Shown: positions 17,281 to 26,973, numbered from the stretch's first letter. The stretch: DNA of 64,000 nt from Gracilibacillus salinarum (GCF_022919575.1 NZ_CP095071.1:1426001-1490000); one strand, 5' to 3'. Notes: generated by a model from the sequence alone, not told the origin. Translations and numbers: made by a program.

Positions 17281-18405
17281 TTAAAACACGATAAAGAGAA
17301 TGGCCTGAAATAACCCAATAAAACCACCTAGAAGGGCACCCAGATACGTAATTAATTTAAATTCTTTTCGTGAGATGGATAGAATAATTTCCTCTAATCT
17401 TGCTGTTGGAAACGATGCTACTTGCTGTTCCACCATTTTTTCAATACCCAGTTGAGAAAGCATAGACGGAACGCCCTCTGCCAATTTCACAAAAAGCTGT
17501 TCCACAAGTACCGGTAACACCTTTTCCTTTATCTGATTTGAAAAAGGAGTCAGGTAAACTTGAACAGGCTGATCCAGCCATTCTTCAGCAGGTATATTGT
17601 CGATAATTAATCCCTTTATGACATGCTGTGTATCGGCTTTTGCAAAAAATGGTTCAATGATTTCTAATTCTTTGTCCAACAATACTTCCCATTCTTTCGC
17701 AACAGCCTGCTTTAGCCATTGCGCTCCATCTTGCGATTGCAAGTATTCGGTCACCAGCCTCTGGATTTTGACGGCGAGTTCATCACTCGAAAACATCGAT
17801 AATACCATATTTCCCAGAAACCCTTTCGAAGCAGCATATTGCTTAATAATCGATTCCATCTTCTCCTGTGTCTCTTCTTTATTTAATAACTCCATCACCT
17901 TGATACGCAGTAACCGTGCTGCAGCATCAACGTCTTGGTCAGAGACAGCTGATGCTAGCCAATTTTTTAGTGGCTTTTTTTTATTTTCCTGCAAAAACCA
18001 GTCCAGCTGGTCCACAACCTTATCCGCAATAACTGTTTTTATCTGGTGATCGTCGACAGGCAGATTGTACCTCTCCGCCAGCTGATGCACAGACTGTTCT
18101 TTCTCCATGAAACGATCCCATTCTTTTTCTAATTTGCGTTGTACTTGTTGCTTTAGTTCAGGTTCAGTTAACTTTAATTCGATGCTCTCTCTCGTCAGCA
18201 AATGCTTTACTACTAATTCACCAAGCTGTTTCGCTAATTGATCTCGTCTTTTCGGGATAACGCCTGGTGTAAAAGGAACCTTCCACTTACCAATGTATTT
18301 TGCTTCGTATGGTCGAAACAGCATTTTAATAGCGATAGAGTTCGTCAAACCACCGATAAATGCACCGATAACAACCATCACAACAATCGTTATGATATCA
18401 TCCAA
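17281..18405 (-). CDS. yheB: DUF445 membrane protein YheB
   Basis: 374-residue DUF445 protein. The N-terminal helix (about 5-27) carries GGLTNSIAIKMLFRPYEAKYIG, the family signature, and KVPFTPGVIPKRRDQLAKQLG follows. A long helical cytosolic region comes next, then a C-terminal membrane helix ALLGGFIGLFQAILFIVF. Function unknown; in B. subtilis yheB lies beside yheA as here. It starts 18 bp after the HAD gene, so they probably form one operon. Confidence 0.92.
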   Translation of the reverse strand: MDDIITIVVMVVIGAFIGGLTNSIAIKMLFRPYEAKYIGKWKVPFTPGVIPKRRDQLAKQLGELVVKHLLTRESIELKLTEPELKQQVQRKLEKEWDRFMEKEQSVHQLAERYNLPVDDHQIKTVIADKVVDQLDWFLQENKKKPLKNWLASAVSDQDVDAAARLLRIKVMELLNKEETQEKMESIIKQYAASKGFLGNMVLSMFSSDELAVKIQRLVTEYLQSQDGAQWLKQAVAKEWEVLLDKELEIIEPFFAKADTQHVIKGLIIDNIPAEEWLDQPVQVYLTPFSNQIKEKVLPVLVEQLFVKLAEGVPSMLSQLGIEKMVEQQVASFPTARLEEIILSISRKEFKLITYLGALLGGFIGLFQAILFIVF

Positions 18406-18423
18406 TCTGTTTTACCACCTTTC

Positions 18424-19092
18424 TCATTCTCTCCATTCAAGAATACCGCGCAAATCATCATATTCTCGATCTGGGGCTAAGTTCAATACTTCAGCCGGCG
18501 TATGCCCCCGATTAATCCATGCGGTTTGAAAACCAAAATTTTTCGCTCCGGAAATATCCCAGCCATTTGATGACATAAACAATACTTCTTCCCGCTCCAC
18601 ACCTAATACATTTAGTGCATACGTATAAGAAGCCGGAGTTGGTTTATATTGTTTGATGTCATCCACACTTATAATCGCATCAAAATAATTTGATAAACCG
18701 GCTTGCTCAATAAGAGGCTCTAGCATATCCCTTGAGCCATTCGAAAAAACGGCCAGCTGCTTATCCTTCATTTTTTCCAGTACATCGATGACTTCCGGAT
18801 TATGCTTTAAGGTTGTATAAGCCTCCATCAATTCTTGAATCTGGCGGTCATTGTATTCCAGATCATAATACTGTACAGCATAGATCAATGCCTCTTCCGT
18901 AATCTGCTTAAATGGCTGGTACTGTCCCATTAGTTGTCGAAGAAATGAATATTCCAATTGCTTTCTGCGCCAAAGAATACTCACTTCTTTCCCTTTCTCT
19001 CCAAATATATCATCACATTTTGCTTCTACAGAATATACATCAAATAATGTCCCGTAAACATCGAAGACAAGTGCTTTAATGGTTGTATTCAT
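18424..19092 (-). CDS. Haloacid dehalogenase type II (HAD)
   Basis: 222-residue HAD-superfamily enzyme closest to (S)-2-haloacid dehalogenases. Motif I FDVYGTLFD carries the nucleophile Asp, motif II is FSNGSRDM, the Lys is in KQYKPTPASY, and MSSNGWDISGAKNFG with WINRG completes the dehalogenase set (the SxNGWD form separates them from phosphatases). The true substrate may not be a haloacid. ATG 19092 is chosen because GGAGGGTG precedes it; the in-frame ATG at 19110 overlaps that site. First gene of the series with yheB and yheA. Confidence 0.85.
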   Translation of the reverse strand: MNTTIKALVFDVYGTLFDVYSVEAKCDDIFGEKGKEVSILWRRKQLEYSFLRQLMGQYQPFKQITEEALIYAVQYYDLEYNDRQIQELMEAYTTLKHNPEVIDVLEKMKDKQLAVFSNGSRDMLEPLIEQAGLSNYFDAIISVDDIKQYKPTPASYTYALNVLGVEREEVLFMSSNGWDISGAKNFGFQTAWINRGHTPAEVLNLAPDREYDDLRGILEWRE

Positions 19093-19218
19093 ATGTCGTA
19101 CACCCTCCAAAAAATAGTATCCATTCCGAATAATACCCTTTTTCGCTTATGTATAGTACAGTTATTTGCCGCATATAATGAATTAACTTTTGCAGATTGA
19201 CGAAAGAAGGTGCCAACC

Positions 19219-20460
19219 GTGCGTTCTTTATTTGAAATGAAGTCTTATCCAAATAATAAAAACCGTCTGATTGTGCCGAAACAGTTCTATGCTTCTATTA
19301 AAGATTGCACCACTCTCCAACATGGTATGCAAAAAATTCCCTGTGACATCTTAAGTCATCAACGTAATGATCATACGATATATTTATCCTCTGCGATCAT
19401 GGAACACTTCCATATCAGGAAACATAGTAAAATGATGATCGATATGGATATGACGGAATTATTTCTCTATTATCCACTTGGTGTCTTTGTCCACCGGGCT
19501 CCACAACAGCTCAACAATGAACGGTTATTTCAGGAAATGGCACGAATTGGGCATACATTAGGCTTTGAAACGATTTTGTTCAGTTATCAGCAAGTCGCAT
19601 CCACTTCTAAAAGTTTGACCGGTTTTGTATGGAAAAATCAATGGAAACCAATGCACACAGAAATTCCACCTGTCATCTACAATCGCATTCCTAACCGCAA
19701 ATTAGAAGCACACGTGATGGTGAAACACGTTAAGCAGTATTTAACCACAACTTCTATTATATTTAATCCTGATTTTTTTCACAAATGGCAAATATACGAA
19801 TCGTTAATCAGTGATGATCGCGTCAACTATCTGTTACCTGACACCACGTTTCACCCTTCGATAGAGACACTGGAGCAGAAACTTGAACAGCATCCTGTTT
19901 ACGTCCAAGCCTATCAGGAAAATACGTCTGAACCAGTTTATTTAAAAAAAGTAGCAGAAGCGGAATTCCTTGTTTCTCATGACAATAAACAGACGACTTT
20001 TTCTGACTTGACCAAGCTGTGCAAACAACATTTTCGTGATGGACTAACTCGTTATGTGGTGCAAGACGCGATTGATCTGCAACACTACCAGCACAACCCC
20101 ACCTATCTACGTGCTTATGTTCAGCTTGGTCGCACTTGGCAATTAACTTTATTGTATGGTAAAGACGCGCGAACCAATACACTTATACCTGTTCATCAAA
20201 TCCTTGACAAAAACATGTCTCAGAAAATTAAGAAAGTAGTGCTGACGTTAGCTAAAGTGTTAGAGAACAAATTAAATGGAGAAATTGGCGAATTAGGATT
20301 TGATATCGGATTTGACAATGAACAAAGGCTTTGGCTTCTCGAGGTTCATGCCAAACCAAGCTGGTCCGTGTTTGACCATCCGGCATTCGCAGCTAAAGCA
20401 CAAGCTTATTTCACGGCATTATTTGGTTATACTTTATCGGTCATACCACGTTCTGAATGA
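19219..20460 (+). CDS. YheC/YheD family spore coat-associated protein
   Basis: About 413-residue ATP-grasp-like protein of the YheC/YheD family, linked to the endospore coat in B. subtilis. An N-terminal strand-rich domain is followed by PVIYNRIPNRKLE (about 150-162) and the C-terminal ATP-grasp part with GEIGELGFDIGFD and WLLEVHAKPSW. A GTG start at 19219 is preferred: AGAAGG at 19205-19210 gives an 8-nt spacing. An in-frame GTG at 19210 overlaps the ribosome site. Only one YheC/D gene is present, where B. subtilis has yheC and yheD side by side. Divergent from the HAD gene. Confidence 0.82.
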   Translation: MRSLFEMKSYPNNKNRLIVPKQFYASIKDCTTLQHGMQKIPCDILSHQRNDHTIYLSSAIMEHFHIRKHSKMMIDMDMTELFLYYPLGVFVHRAPQQLNNERLFQEMARIGHTLGFETILFSYQQVASTSKSLTGFVWKNQWKPMHTEIPPVIYNRIPNRKLEAHVMVKHVKQYLTTTSIIFNPDFFHKWQIYESLISDDRVNYLLPDTTFHPSIETLEQKLEQHPVYVQAYQENTSEPVYLKKVAEAEFLVSHDNKQTTFSDLTKLCKQHFRDGLTRYVVQDAIDLQHYQHNPTYLRAYVQLGRTWQLTLLYGKDARTNTLIPVHQILDKNMSQKIKKVVLTLAKVLENKLNGEIGELGFDIGFDNEQRLWLLEVHAKPSWSVFDHPAFAAKAQAYFTALFGYTLSVIPRSE

Positions 20461-20504
20461 TTTTCCTCTTTTGGACTATGCTATGAATAAAGGAGGAATC
20501 AACA

Positions 20505-20696
20505 ATGACAAAGCCTAAATCCGATAAAGAAAAAGACCCTAGAGAAGAATATGAACTTGATGTAGACAGAATGATAAATGAGGGAATGGCTGGCGGAACA
20601 ACCTATTCGATCCACGGAAGAATGCAGATTGAACAATCACGAGAATTACCGAAAGAAAATGAGCCATTTCCAAGTGAATCAGATGAATCTCCATGA
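20505..20696 (+). CDS. Small acidic hydrophilic protein, unknown
   Basis: 63-residue protein with no membrane segment or Cys. It contains EYELDVDRMINEGMAGGTT followed by a short HGRMQIEQ, then an acidic, Pro-rich tail. A strong AAAGGAGGAATC precedes the ATG, and it lies 44 bp after the YheC/D gene, so the two are probably co-transcribed. The composition resembles small Bacillaceae spore or stress proteins, but I do not recognise the family. A weak terminator-like hairpin follows. Confidence 0.65.
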   Translation: MTKPKSDKEKDPREEYELDVDRMINEGMAGGTTYSIHGRMQIEQSRELPKENEPFPSESDESP

Positions 20697-20757
20697 CTTG
20701 GCTTGCTTTTGATTCTTGCCCGTTAGAAATATTTTTGAATAAAATGGTCCAAACAGC

Positions 20758-20790
20758 AAGGTCTCATGACTACATGAGGCCTTCGTTTAC
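20758..20790 (+). terminator. Weak terminator after the small acidic protein gene
   Basis: AAGGTCTCATG pairs with CATGAGGCCTT (one G-U); the tail CGTTTACTTTT is only moderately T-rich. Confidence 0.5.
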
Positions 20791-20889
20791 TTTTAGCTGC
20801 AGCATGAATATATTCTCGGTCTCGTTTTCATATATAGTTCTCTTTTTGTTTGTTATAATAGAAGAAAAATGTATGAGAGAGGCTTTGAC

Positions 20890-21783
20890 ATGTTAGAACA
20901 ATTACAGCAAATGTTTCCTAATCTTATTACCCATCATGACGAACCTACATTGAATACGCTAACCTATAACTGGTATGTGACACCAGACAATGACATTATT
21001 GGATTGCCAAAAGAAGAATTGACGAAACGCGAGCTTGAGCTTTTGGATATCTTGCTTAGTCCCTATAAGGCAAATCAACCTCCTACCACAGACCGTGAAC
21101 AACAATGGATGGACATCTTGTTTCATCAGGAGATTCCTAAGCAAATGGTCGAAGAAAAAATGGCTTCCTTCCATTTCGTTTATTTTTCCTTATCAGATGA
21201 ATCCGTCGATCCTGAATCGTTCCGCGAAGCAATCGATGGTTTATTCCCGCGGCACACTTCGATTCTCTGGGAGAATAATCATGAAGGAGTCATCATCCGG
21301 GAAGACATACCATCAAGTGATGATGCCGTATCCTATTCTGAAATTATTGAAGTATTAACGACAGACTTCTATATAAATATTAAATTGTTTATCGGTCCGA
21401 CCATTCGTGATATTCAATATGCTTATGATTTATATCAATGGATCAAAAAATGCTACCATCATACGAGCAGATATAATCATGGAGCGCTACATTATATCAA
21501 AGCGATTCCATACCTTTATTCTAAAAACATTTCAGAAAATGAACAAAAACTGATGACATATTCGATTTTACATAAAGTACGAGACGATGAAGAACTGTTA
21601 AAAACCGTACAAGTTTTCTTAGAATCGAACTCTAATACAACACTTGCAGCAAAAAAAATGTATATGCACCGTAACAGTCTGCAATATCGCGTCGACAAAT
21701 TCATCGAAAAAACAGCAATCGATGTGAAGCAATTCGAAGGTGCTATCGCGGTATACTTATGTCTGCTGATGCGAAACAAATAG
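20890..21783 (+). CDS. PucR/CdaR-type helix-turn-helix regulator (YxkF-like)
   Basis: 297-residue protein whose C-terminus is the PucR-type HTH: LLKTVQVFLESNSNTTLAAKKMYMHRNSL then QYRVDKFIEKTAID (about 235-285), as in CdaR-like regulators. The N-terminal part has no recognised ligand domain. It sits just before msmX, as yxkF does in B. subtilis, which supports a YxkF equivalent. The ATG at 20890 is favoured by GAGAGAGG at 20875-20882; an ATG at 20869 lacks a site. A strong hairpin separates it from msmX, so it need not be in one transcript. Confidence 0.75.
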   Translation: MLEQLQQMFPNLITHHDEPTLNTLTYNWYVTPDNDIIGLPKEELTKRELELLDILLSPYKANQPPTTDREQQWMDILFHQEIPKQMVEEKMASFHFVYFSLSDESVDPESFREAIDGLFPRHTSILWENNHEGVIIREDIPSSDDAVSYSEIIEVLTTDFYINIKLFIGPTIRDIQYAYDLYQWIKKCYHHTSRYNHGALHYIKAIPYLYSKNISENEQKLMTYSILHKVRDDEELLKTVQVFLESNSNTTLAAKKMYMHRNSLQYRVDKFIEKTAIDVKQFEGAIAVYLCLLMRNK

Positions 21784-21868
21784 AGCGAACAGCTATTGCC
21801 AGATCAGCTTTTACTGTTTTTCATAGAGGTGTTCACTATTCTTTTTTGATAAAGTAAACAAGCTTTTG

Positions 21869-21913
21869 TAACCGTGCACAAATGAAATCGCTTTTTTTGT
21901 GCACGGTTTCTAT
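21869..21913 (+). terminator. Terminator before msmX
   Basis: AACCGTGCACAAA pairs with TTTGTGCACGGTT across a short loop containing a T-run; the tail is TCTATTT. Likely ends the regulator transcript. Confidence 0.65.
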
Positions 21914-21952
21914 TTACGGATTTGTCTTTTATCTGTAAACTTATACCCATAG

Positions 21953-21966
21953 ATAAAACGTTTTCA
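21953..21966 (+). promoter_or_regulatory. Candidate cre (CcpA) site before msmX
   Basis: ATAAAACGTTTTCA matches 12 of 14 positions of the cre consensus (TGWAARCGYTWNCW form), with mismatches in the first two bases. It lies 22 bp before the ATG, a place where binding would block transcription. A carbon-control role fits a sugar-uptake ATPase, but this is inference. Confidence 0.4.
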
Positions 21967-21987
21967 AAATTTAGGAGGGAATATATA

Positions 21988-23088
21988 ATGGCAGAATTAT
22001 CATTACGTAATATCGACAAAGTTTATAACAAAGATGAAGGGAAAGCGGTAGACAATTTCAACCTTGAAATTAAAGACAAAGAGTTCATCGTATTCGTTGG
22101 TCCATCTGGTTGTGGTAAATCAACTACACTTCGTATGATTGCTGGACTTGAAGAAATCTCTGGTGGAGAATTCTACATTGATGATAAATTAATGAATGAA
22201 GTTGCTCCTAAGGACCGCGATATCGCGATGGTATTCCAAAACTACGCACTATACCCACACATGAACGTATATGATAACATGGCTTTCGGTCTTAAACTTC
22301 GTAAGTTCAAGAAAGATGAAATCGAACGTCGTGTAAAAGAAGCAGCTCGTATCCTAGGTCTTGAAGCATATTTAGATCGTAAACCAAAAGCACTTTCCGG
22401 TGGTCAGCGTCAGCGTGTTGCCTTAGGACGTGCAATCGTTCGTGATGCGAAAGTATTCTTAATGGATGAGCCTTTATCCAACCTTGATGCAAAACTACGT
22501 GTACAGATGCGTGCGGAAATCCAAAAATTACACCACCGTCTGCAAACAACAACTATCTACGTTACACACGATCAGACAGAAGCGATGACAATGGCAACTC
22601 GTCTTGTTGTATTAAAAGACGGTCTTATCCAGCAAGTTGGTGCTCCTAAAGAAGTATATGACAAACCGAACAATATCTTCGTTGGTGGTTTCATCGGTTC
22701 ACCAGCAATGAACTTCTTCAACGGTACATTAGAAGATGGACAAATTGTTCTTGGTGATACAAAAGTAGAAGTACCAGAAGGCAAAATGAAAACACTTCGT
22801 GAACAAGGTTATATCGGAAAAGAAATCGTATTAGGTGTTCGTCCGGAAGATATTCATGATGAGCCGGTATTCTTAGATGCAAACCCTGGTAAGAAAATCA
22901 CTGCTACAATCGATGTTTCTGAATTAATGGGTTCTGAGTCTTATCTATATTCTCAGTTAAATGGTCAGGAATTCGTAGCACGTGTTGATTCTCGTACTGA
23001 TATTAACGGTGGAGAAAAAATCGATCTTGCTTTCGACATGCACAAATCGCACTTCTTTGATAAAGATTCTGAAGCACGTATTCAATAA
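21988..23088 (+). CDS. msmX: Sugar ABC transporter ATPase MsmX
   Basis: 366-residue ATPase shared by several oligosaccharide importers. Walker A GPSGCGKST (about 37-45), Q-loop VFQNYALYPHM, signature LSGGQRQRVALGRA, Walker B VFLMDEPLSNLD and switch His in YVTHDQTEAMTMA are all intact. The C-terminal MalK-type regulatory domain (about 235-366) contains GVRPEDIHDEP. The ATG at 21988 follows TTAGGAGGG. No permease or binding-protein genes are next to it, as expected for a multi-purpose ATPase encoded alone. Strong codon bias suggests high expression. Confidence 0.94.
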   Translation: MAELSLRNIDKVYNKDEGKAVDNFNLEIKDKEFIVFVGPSGCGKSTTLRMIAGLEEISGGEFYIDDKLMNEVAPKDRDIAMVFQNYALYPHMNVYDNMAFGLKLRKFKKDEIERRVKEAARILGLEAYLDRKPKALSGGQRQRVALGRAIVRDAKVFLMDEPLSNLDAKLRVQMRAEIQKLHHRLQTTTIYVTHDQTEAMTMATRLVVLKDGLIQQVGAPKEVYDKPNNIFVGGFIGSPAMNFFNGTLEDGQIVLGDTKVEVPEGKMKTLREQGYIGKEIVLGVRPEDIHDEPVFLDANPGKKITATIDVSELMGSESYLYSQLNGQEFVARVDSRTDINGGEKIDLAFDMHKSHFFDKDSEARIQ

Positions 23089-23100
23089 TAATTCACGCCA

Positions 23101-23132
23101 AAGCGCATAGCTCCTTGAGCTATGCGCTTTTT
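23101..23132 (+). terminator. Terminator after msmX
   Basis: AAGCGCATAGCT / AGCTATGCGCTT perfect 12-bp stem followed by TTTTTT. Confidence 0.9.
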
Positions 23133-23159
23133 TACATTATGAGAATAACACACCGATAC

Positions 23160-23874
23160 TAATTGACATAAATAATATATAACTACCTATAATATCGATT
23201 ATGTAAAATGGAGCTCTTTATAACTGCTGGAGTAATTTTGAAATGACATATCTGCGTAGCAAAGCTCCGGAAATAGGCTCCGCGTCCTGTGGGGCACGGC
23301 TACAGCTAGGCTGCTACTTGAACAGCATCTTTGCTGCCTTGTGCCGAAGAAGCTTACTTCAAAGCGATAATAGTAGACACAGGCACAGACTAATTGGATC
23401 TTCAGCTCGCGCTGAGGCATGAGGAGTCTCAGCCTATTTCCTACGCTTTAGGGAAGTGCTACAACGTATGGAACAGCTAAAAGCAGTGGATCTAGGCATT
23501 ATGTTATTCATTCAATTGCTGTTATATATACAGTGATCAACATGCTATCTCTTACAAAAGTTGTTGAGTCCACATCTTAGCGTAGGCCAACCACGTAGTC
23601 TCCCGCGGGATTATGCAGGCGCTGAAGATCCACAACGTCTGCACCTGTGTCTTCTAGTATTGCTTCGAAGTAGGTTTCCTCGGTGCAAGGCAGCAAAGGA
23701 GTATTTCTTGTAGTAGCCTAGCTTCAGCCGTGGCCCGCAGGACGCGGAGTGGTTGGACGGAGCGGTATCCCAGCACATGAATCATTTCAAAATTACCACT
23801 AAGCATAAAGCGGCTAGACATAATCCATATTATAGGAACTAAGCTCATCATGATTACTACTCTTGACTGATTAG
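23160..23874 (-). repeat. Post-terminator element, copy 4 (core inverted)
   Basis: The core 23186-23838 (653 bp, the longest) is reversed relative to the copy at 4.3 kb: it begins with CTCCGGAAATAGGCTCCGCG and ends with GACGCGGAGTGGTTGGACGG. The outer flanks are not reversed: AATTGACATAAATAATATA lies on the left and the post-terminator flank (CATGATTACTACTC..TTAGAAAAA) on the right, against the terminator of the minus-strand gene. It fills the gap between msmX and the zinc-ribbon gene; no coding potential is visible. Confidence 0.85.
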
Positions 23875-23914
23875 AAAAACTTCGACACTCTCGAAAAGAC
23901 GTGGCGAAGTTTTT
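23875..23914 (-). terminator. Terminator after the zinc-ribbon protein gene
   Basis: AAAAACTTCG and CGAAGTTTTT arms with T-tracts usable on either strand. Confidence 0.75.
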
Positions 23915-23931
23915 CTTATCGGAATATTCAA

Positions 23932-24189
23932 TTACTGATGAAATGTTTCTTCGTTTATCATAATCTCTTCCATATGATTACAAGCTGAACATACCCCTAC
24001 ATGAACACATTGATGCGATTCTGATGAATTCGGTACACCATCCACCAGTTGTGCATCCTCTATTTCCATATACGGTGAATAGTCACCATAATAATCGACG
24101 ATTTTTCCTCCATCTAACATATGTGCACCACAAACTGCACAATCATATGACATTTTCTCTAACCCATTACAGAGATAGCAAATGTACAT
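23932..24189 (-). CDS. Small Cys-rich zinc-ribbon protein, unknown
   Basis: 85-residue protein with three metal-knuckle pairs: CYLC at the N-terminus (residues 4-7), CAVC near 18-21 and CSAC near 68-71, plus extra Cys and His (HQCVHVGVC). The acidic stretch between suggests a zinc-stabilised protein, perhaps a regulator or chaperone-like factor. I do not recognise the family. The inner ATG (protein MYICYLCNG) is chosen because GGAGG ends 6 nt before it. Monocistronic, downstream of the SASP gene on the same strand with a terminator between. Confidence 0.7.
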   Translation of the reverse strand: MYICYLCNGLEKMSYDCAVCGAHMLDGGKIVDYYGDYSPYMEIEDAQLVDGVPNSSESHQCVHVGVCSACNHMEEIMINEETFHQ

Positions 24190-24233
24190 TTTCATCCTCC
24201 GAAGAGATATTTTTTGAGATCTTTGACAGATAC

Positions 24234-24273
24234 AAAGGGGAGACACTTTCATCAAAGCGTCTCCCCTTTTTGT
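24234..24273 (-). terminator. Terminator after the SASP gene
   Basis: AAAGGGGAGAC / GTCTCCCCTTTT stem with an 11-14 nt loop; on the minus strand the 3' arm runs into TTTGTATC. Confidence 0.85.
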
Positions 24274-24284
24274 TTCTTTACTTA

Positions 24285-24485
24285 TTATTTTGGTGTTCCA
24301 CCGAATTGTTGTTCTGCCATTGTTACTAAACGTTTAGTGATTTCACCACCAACAGAACCGTTAGCACGAGCAGTTGTATCTGCACCTAAACTTACGCCAA
24401 ATTCTTGAGCAATCTCATATTTCATTTGGTCTAGTGCTTGCCCTACGCCAGGAACAACTAGTTGATTTGATTGGTTAGTTGCCAT
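24285..24485 (-). CDS. Alpha/beta-type small acid-soluble spore protein
   Basis: 66-residue DNA-binding SASP that saturates the forespore chromosome and protects it from UV and heat. Both family blocks are present: [15 protein letters not shown], which contains the GPR protease cleavage region ([10 protein letters not shown]), and [15 protein letters not shown]. Length is typical for SspA/B/D-type proteins. AGGAGGTGATC gives a strong ribosome site. A sigma-G-like promoter lies upstream. Flanked by terminators, so monocistronic. Confidence 0.95.
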   Translation of the reverse strand: MATNQSNQLVVPGVGQALDQMKYEIAQEFGVSLGADTTARANGSVGGEITKRLVTMAEQQFGGTPK

Positions 24486-24508
24486 CGTTGATCACCTCCT
24501 GTACACAA

Positions 24509-24537
24509 TATTGTGGACAAAAAAGTGATCTATATGC
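24509..24537 (-). promoter_or_regulatory. Candidate sigma-G promoter of the SASP gene
   Basis: On the minus strand GCATA (24537-24533) and CACAATA (24515-24509) are separated by 17 nt, matching the forespore sigma-G pattern (GHATR, 17-18 nt, CATnhTA) with one mismatch. The predicted leader is about 16 nt. Confidence 0.55.
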
Positions 24538-24581
24538 TTTAAATTTCTTAGTAATTTTTAGTAATCCATCACATGCACTTC

Positions 24582-25967
24582 TTACTTCGGATATGTCATT
24601 TCTTCTGGATTGATCCATTCATCAAATTGTTGCTCTGTTAACAGCTCTAGTTCAACTGCTGCTTCTTTTAGCGTTGTATTATCAGCAAAAGCTTTCTTCG
24701 CAATTTTTGCAGCATTTTCATAGCCGATATGTGGATTTAATGCTGTCACTAACATCAAGGAATCATTTAAATTTTTCTCAATTTGTTCATGATTCGGTTC
24801 TAATCCTACGACACAACGATCATTAAAGGATAGCATACTATCTGCTAAAAGTTGTGCAGATTGCAAGAAATTATATGCAATCACAGGTTTAAATACATTT
24901 AATTCAAAGTTACCTTGACTAGCAGCAAAACCTATCGCTGCATCATTTCCCATCACCTGTGTTGCTACCATCGTAATGGCTTCACTCTGTGTTGGGTTGA
25001 CCTTACCTGGCATAATTGAGCTTCCCGGTTCATTAGCAGGTATGTTAATTTCACCGATACCACAACGCGGACCACTTGCAAGCCAACGAACATCATTAGC
25101 AATTTTCATTAAGTCAGCTGCAAGTCCTTTTAACGCACCATGTGCATAAACCAATTCATCATGGCTAGTCAGTGCGTGAAATTTATTCGGTGCGGATACG
25201 AATGATTTACCAGTATATTCACTGATTTGAGTCGTTACTCGTTCAGCAAATTCCGGATGTGCATTAAGACCTGTACCAACCGCAGTTCCGCCAATTGCTA
25301 ATTCCTTCACATATGGAATACTATCCTTTAGCATGGCTTCTGTTTTTTCTAACATGCGGTGCCAGCCACTAATTTCCTGACCTAGAGTTAATGGTGTTGC
25401 ATCTTGCAAGTGCGTACGACCGATTTTTACAATATCGTCAAACGCTTCCATCTTTTCTTTTAACGTTTCCTTTAATGTCGTTAAAGCAGGTAATACAACC
25501 TCTTCAACTTTTCTGACAGCGGCAATATGTAAAGCAGTTGGATACGTATCATTCGAACTTTGTGATTTATTGACATCATCATTCGGGTGAAGGGTAACAT
25601 CACTATTCTGTGCTTCCAACCATTCATTTCCGACAAAAGCAATTACTTCATTAACATTCATATTCGACTGTGTACCGCTTCCGGTTTGCCATACAACTAA
25701 TGGAAAATGATCATATAATTCCCCAGCCAAAATACGATCAGCAGCGTGCTTAATCGCATCCGCTTTCACCTTGTCCATTAATCCTAGCTCACTGTTAACG
25801 ACAGCGGCACTTCTTTTTAAAATGGCGAACCCTTCAATGATTTCTTTCGGCATCGTTTCGTTACCAATTGGGAAATTTTCTTTACTTCGCTGTGTCTGTG
25901 CACCCCAATATTTATCACTTGCTACTTTTATTTCGCCAATTGTATCGCGTTCAATACGGTAATCCAT
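24582..25967 (-). CDS. fumC: Class II fumarate hydratase
   Basis: 461-residue iron-independent fumarase that interconverts fumarate and L-malate in the TCA cycle. The superfamily signature [13 protein letters not shown] is at about residues 315-327, the catalytic His region is [10 protein letters not shown] (about 183-192) and the substrate-binding [10 protein letters not shown] is near residue 96. Full length (B. subtilis FumC is 462). Monocistronic, with its own upstream region; no terminator is obvious before the SASP gene 97 bp away. Confidence 0.97.
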   Translation of the reverse strand: MDYRIERDTIGEIKVASDKYWGAQTQRSKENFPIGNETMPKEIIEGFAILKRSAAVVNSELGLMDKVKADAIKHAADRILAGELYDHFPLVVWQTGSGTQSNMNVNEVIAFVGNEWLEAQNSDVTLHPNDDVNKSQSSNDTYPTALHIAAVRKVEEVVLPALTTLKETLKEKMEAFDDIVKIGRTHLQDATPLTLGQEISGWHRMLEKTEAMLKDSIPYVKELAIGGTAVGTGLNAHPEFAERVTTQISEYTGKSFVSAPNKFHALTSHDELVYAHGALKGLAADLMKIANDVRWLASGPRCGIGEINIPANEPGSSIMPGKVNPTQSEAITMVATQVMGNDAAIGFAASQGNFELNVFKPVIAYNFLQSAQLLADSMLSFNDRCVVGLEPNHEQIEKNLNDSLMLVTALNPHIGYENAAKIAKKAFADNTTLKEAAVELELLTEQQFDEWINPEEMTYPK

Positions 25968-26074
25968 TCACTTTCTCCCCCTTAAATTCCATTATGTAAA
26001 AATGATTGGTAATTCCCTTCTATTGTAACAAAAAATCTAACTGATTCGCATTGATAACCATCGATTTCGCCATA

Positions 26075-26106
26075 AAAAATAGAGACAAATTTTAATTTGT
26101 CTCTAC
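26075..26106 (-). terminator. Terminator of yabG
   Basis: TAGAGACAAAT / ATTTGTCTCTA with a short loop and an A-run on the left (T-tract on minus). The 5' arm includes the last yabG codons. Confidence 0.85.
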
Positions 26107-26973
26107 ATAAGGTAAGCCGGTTCGATACAGACCTTTCGTTTCCATCCCGCCTAATCCTTTTTCACCTGTAAATGTATTTTTCAACACTTCATAAACATTC
26201 ACTTTCTCCATAAAAGGGGTATACGCCACCTTCGCCACAATGTACACAGGATCTAACGCATGTATGTTGACACGATCAGGCGAACTTGCAAAGTTGGCAC
26301 CGGCACGTATTAAGGATTCAAAATGTGATTGGCAGGCACCGGCAAAAATAATCAACTGGTCTAAATTAGGTGCCCATGCTCTCGCCTGTCGAACTGCTTC
26401 CACAAAATATCGAGTATTACGATAAGCTGCAATTTCTTTCTTACTGCCTTTGGATTCTGAATAGGCATCGTGACCAGTAATGACAAGAATTTCAGGCTGG
26501 ATTTTTTTTATTAATTTTTCCATTTCGATTGGCAATTCATTTTCGGGAATATACATGCCATGCACCTGTAATCCTAGTCTCTGATACAATTCAATACACT
26601 TTTTTAAATATAATCGGTCCCCGTCAATATGCAAAACTTTAACAGGCAATTGAAACCGTTGGACATTGCGCGGCTCTTCCTTTTTATGTTCTACGTCTTT
26701 TTTTTCCTTCATCAATTGATAATCCTGACGAAAAAGGCGATAGGAATATTCTTCTTGTTCTTTAATCTCTTCCTGTCTCTTTCGTATATCTTCTTCTGGT
26801 AACACACGTACATCGTCAACGGGCGCGTCCGCCTCCAGCCTTAAATCTTCACCATGTAATAAAACTTTTTCACCGTTTATATTTTTAATTCGGAACACAA
26901 TATCGTGATCATGAGAATATCTAGTTACAAGCATTCCTGTCATCAATCTCACCAAATCACCCCATTTAGCCAT
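26092..26973 (-). CDS. yabG: Sporulation-specific protease YabG
   Basis: About 293-residue peptidase that trims spore coat proteins in the mother cell. The N-terminal part resembles a small SH3-like domain (GDLVRLMTGMLVTRYSHD). The peptidase domain holds LVITGHDAYSESKG and IIFAGACQSHFE, conserved His and Cys motifs of the family, and ASSPDRVNIHALDP. The start is set at ATG 26973 by family length; no ribosome site is clear, and in-frame codons reach back to 27027. It lies far from its usual B. subtilis neighbour (ksgA region). Confidence 0.85.
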   Translation of the reverse strand: MAKWGDLVRLMTGMLVTRYSHDHDIVFRIKNINGEKVLLHGEDLRLEADAPVDDVRVLPEEDIRKRQEEIKEQEEYSYRLFRQDYQLMKEKKDVEHKKEEPRNVQRFQLPVKVLHIDGDRLYLKKCIELYQRLGLQVHGMYIPENELPIEMEKLIKKIQPEILVITGHDAYSESKGSKKEIAAYRNTRYFVEAVRQARAWAPNLDQLIIFAGACQSHFESLIRAGANFASSPDRVNIHALDPVYIVAKVAYTPFMEKVNVYEVLKNTFTGEKGLGGMETKGLYRTGLPYVETN

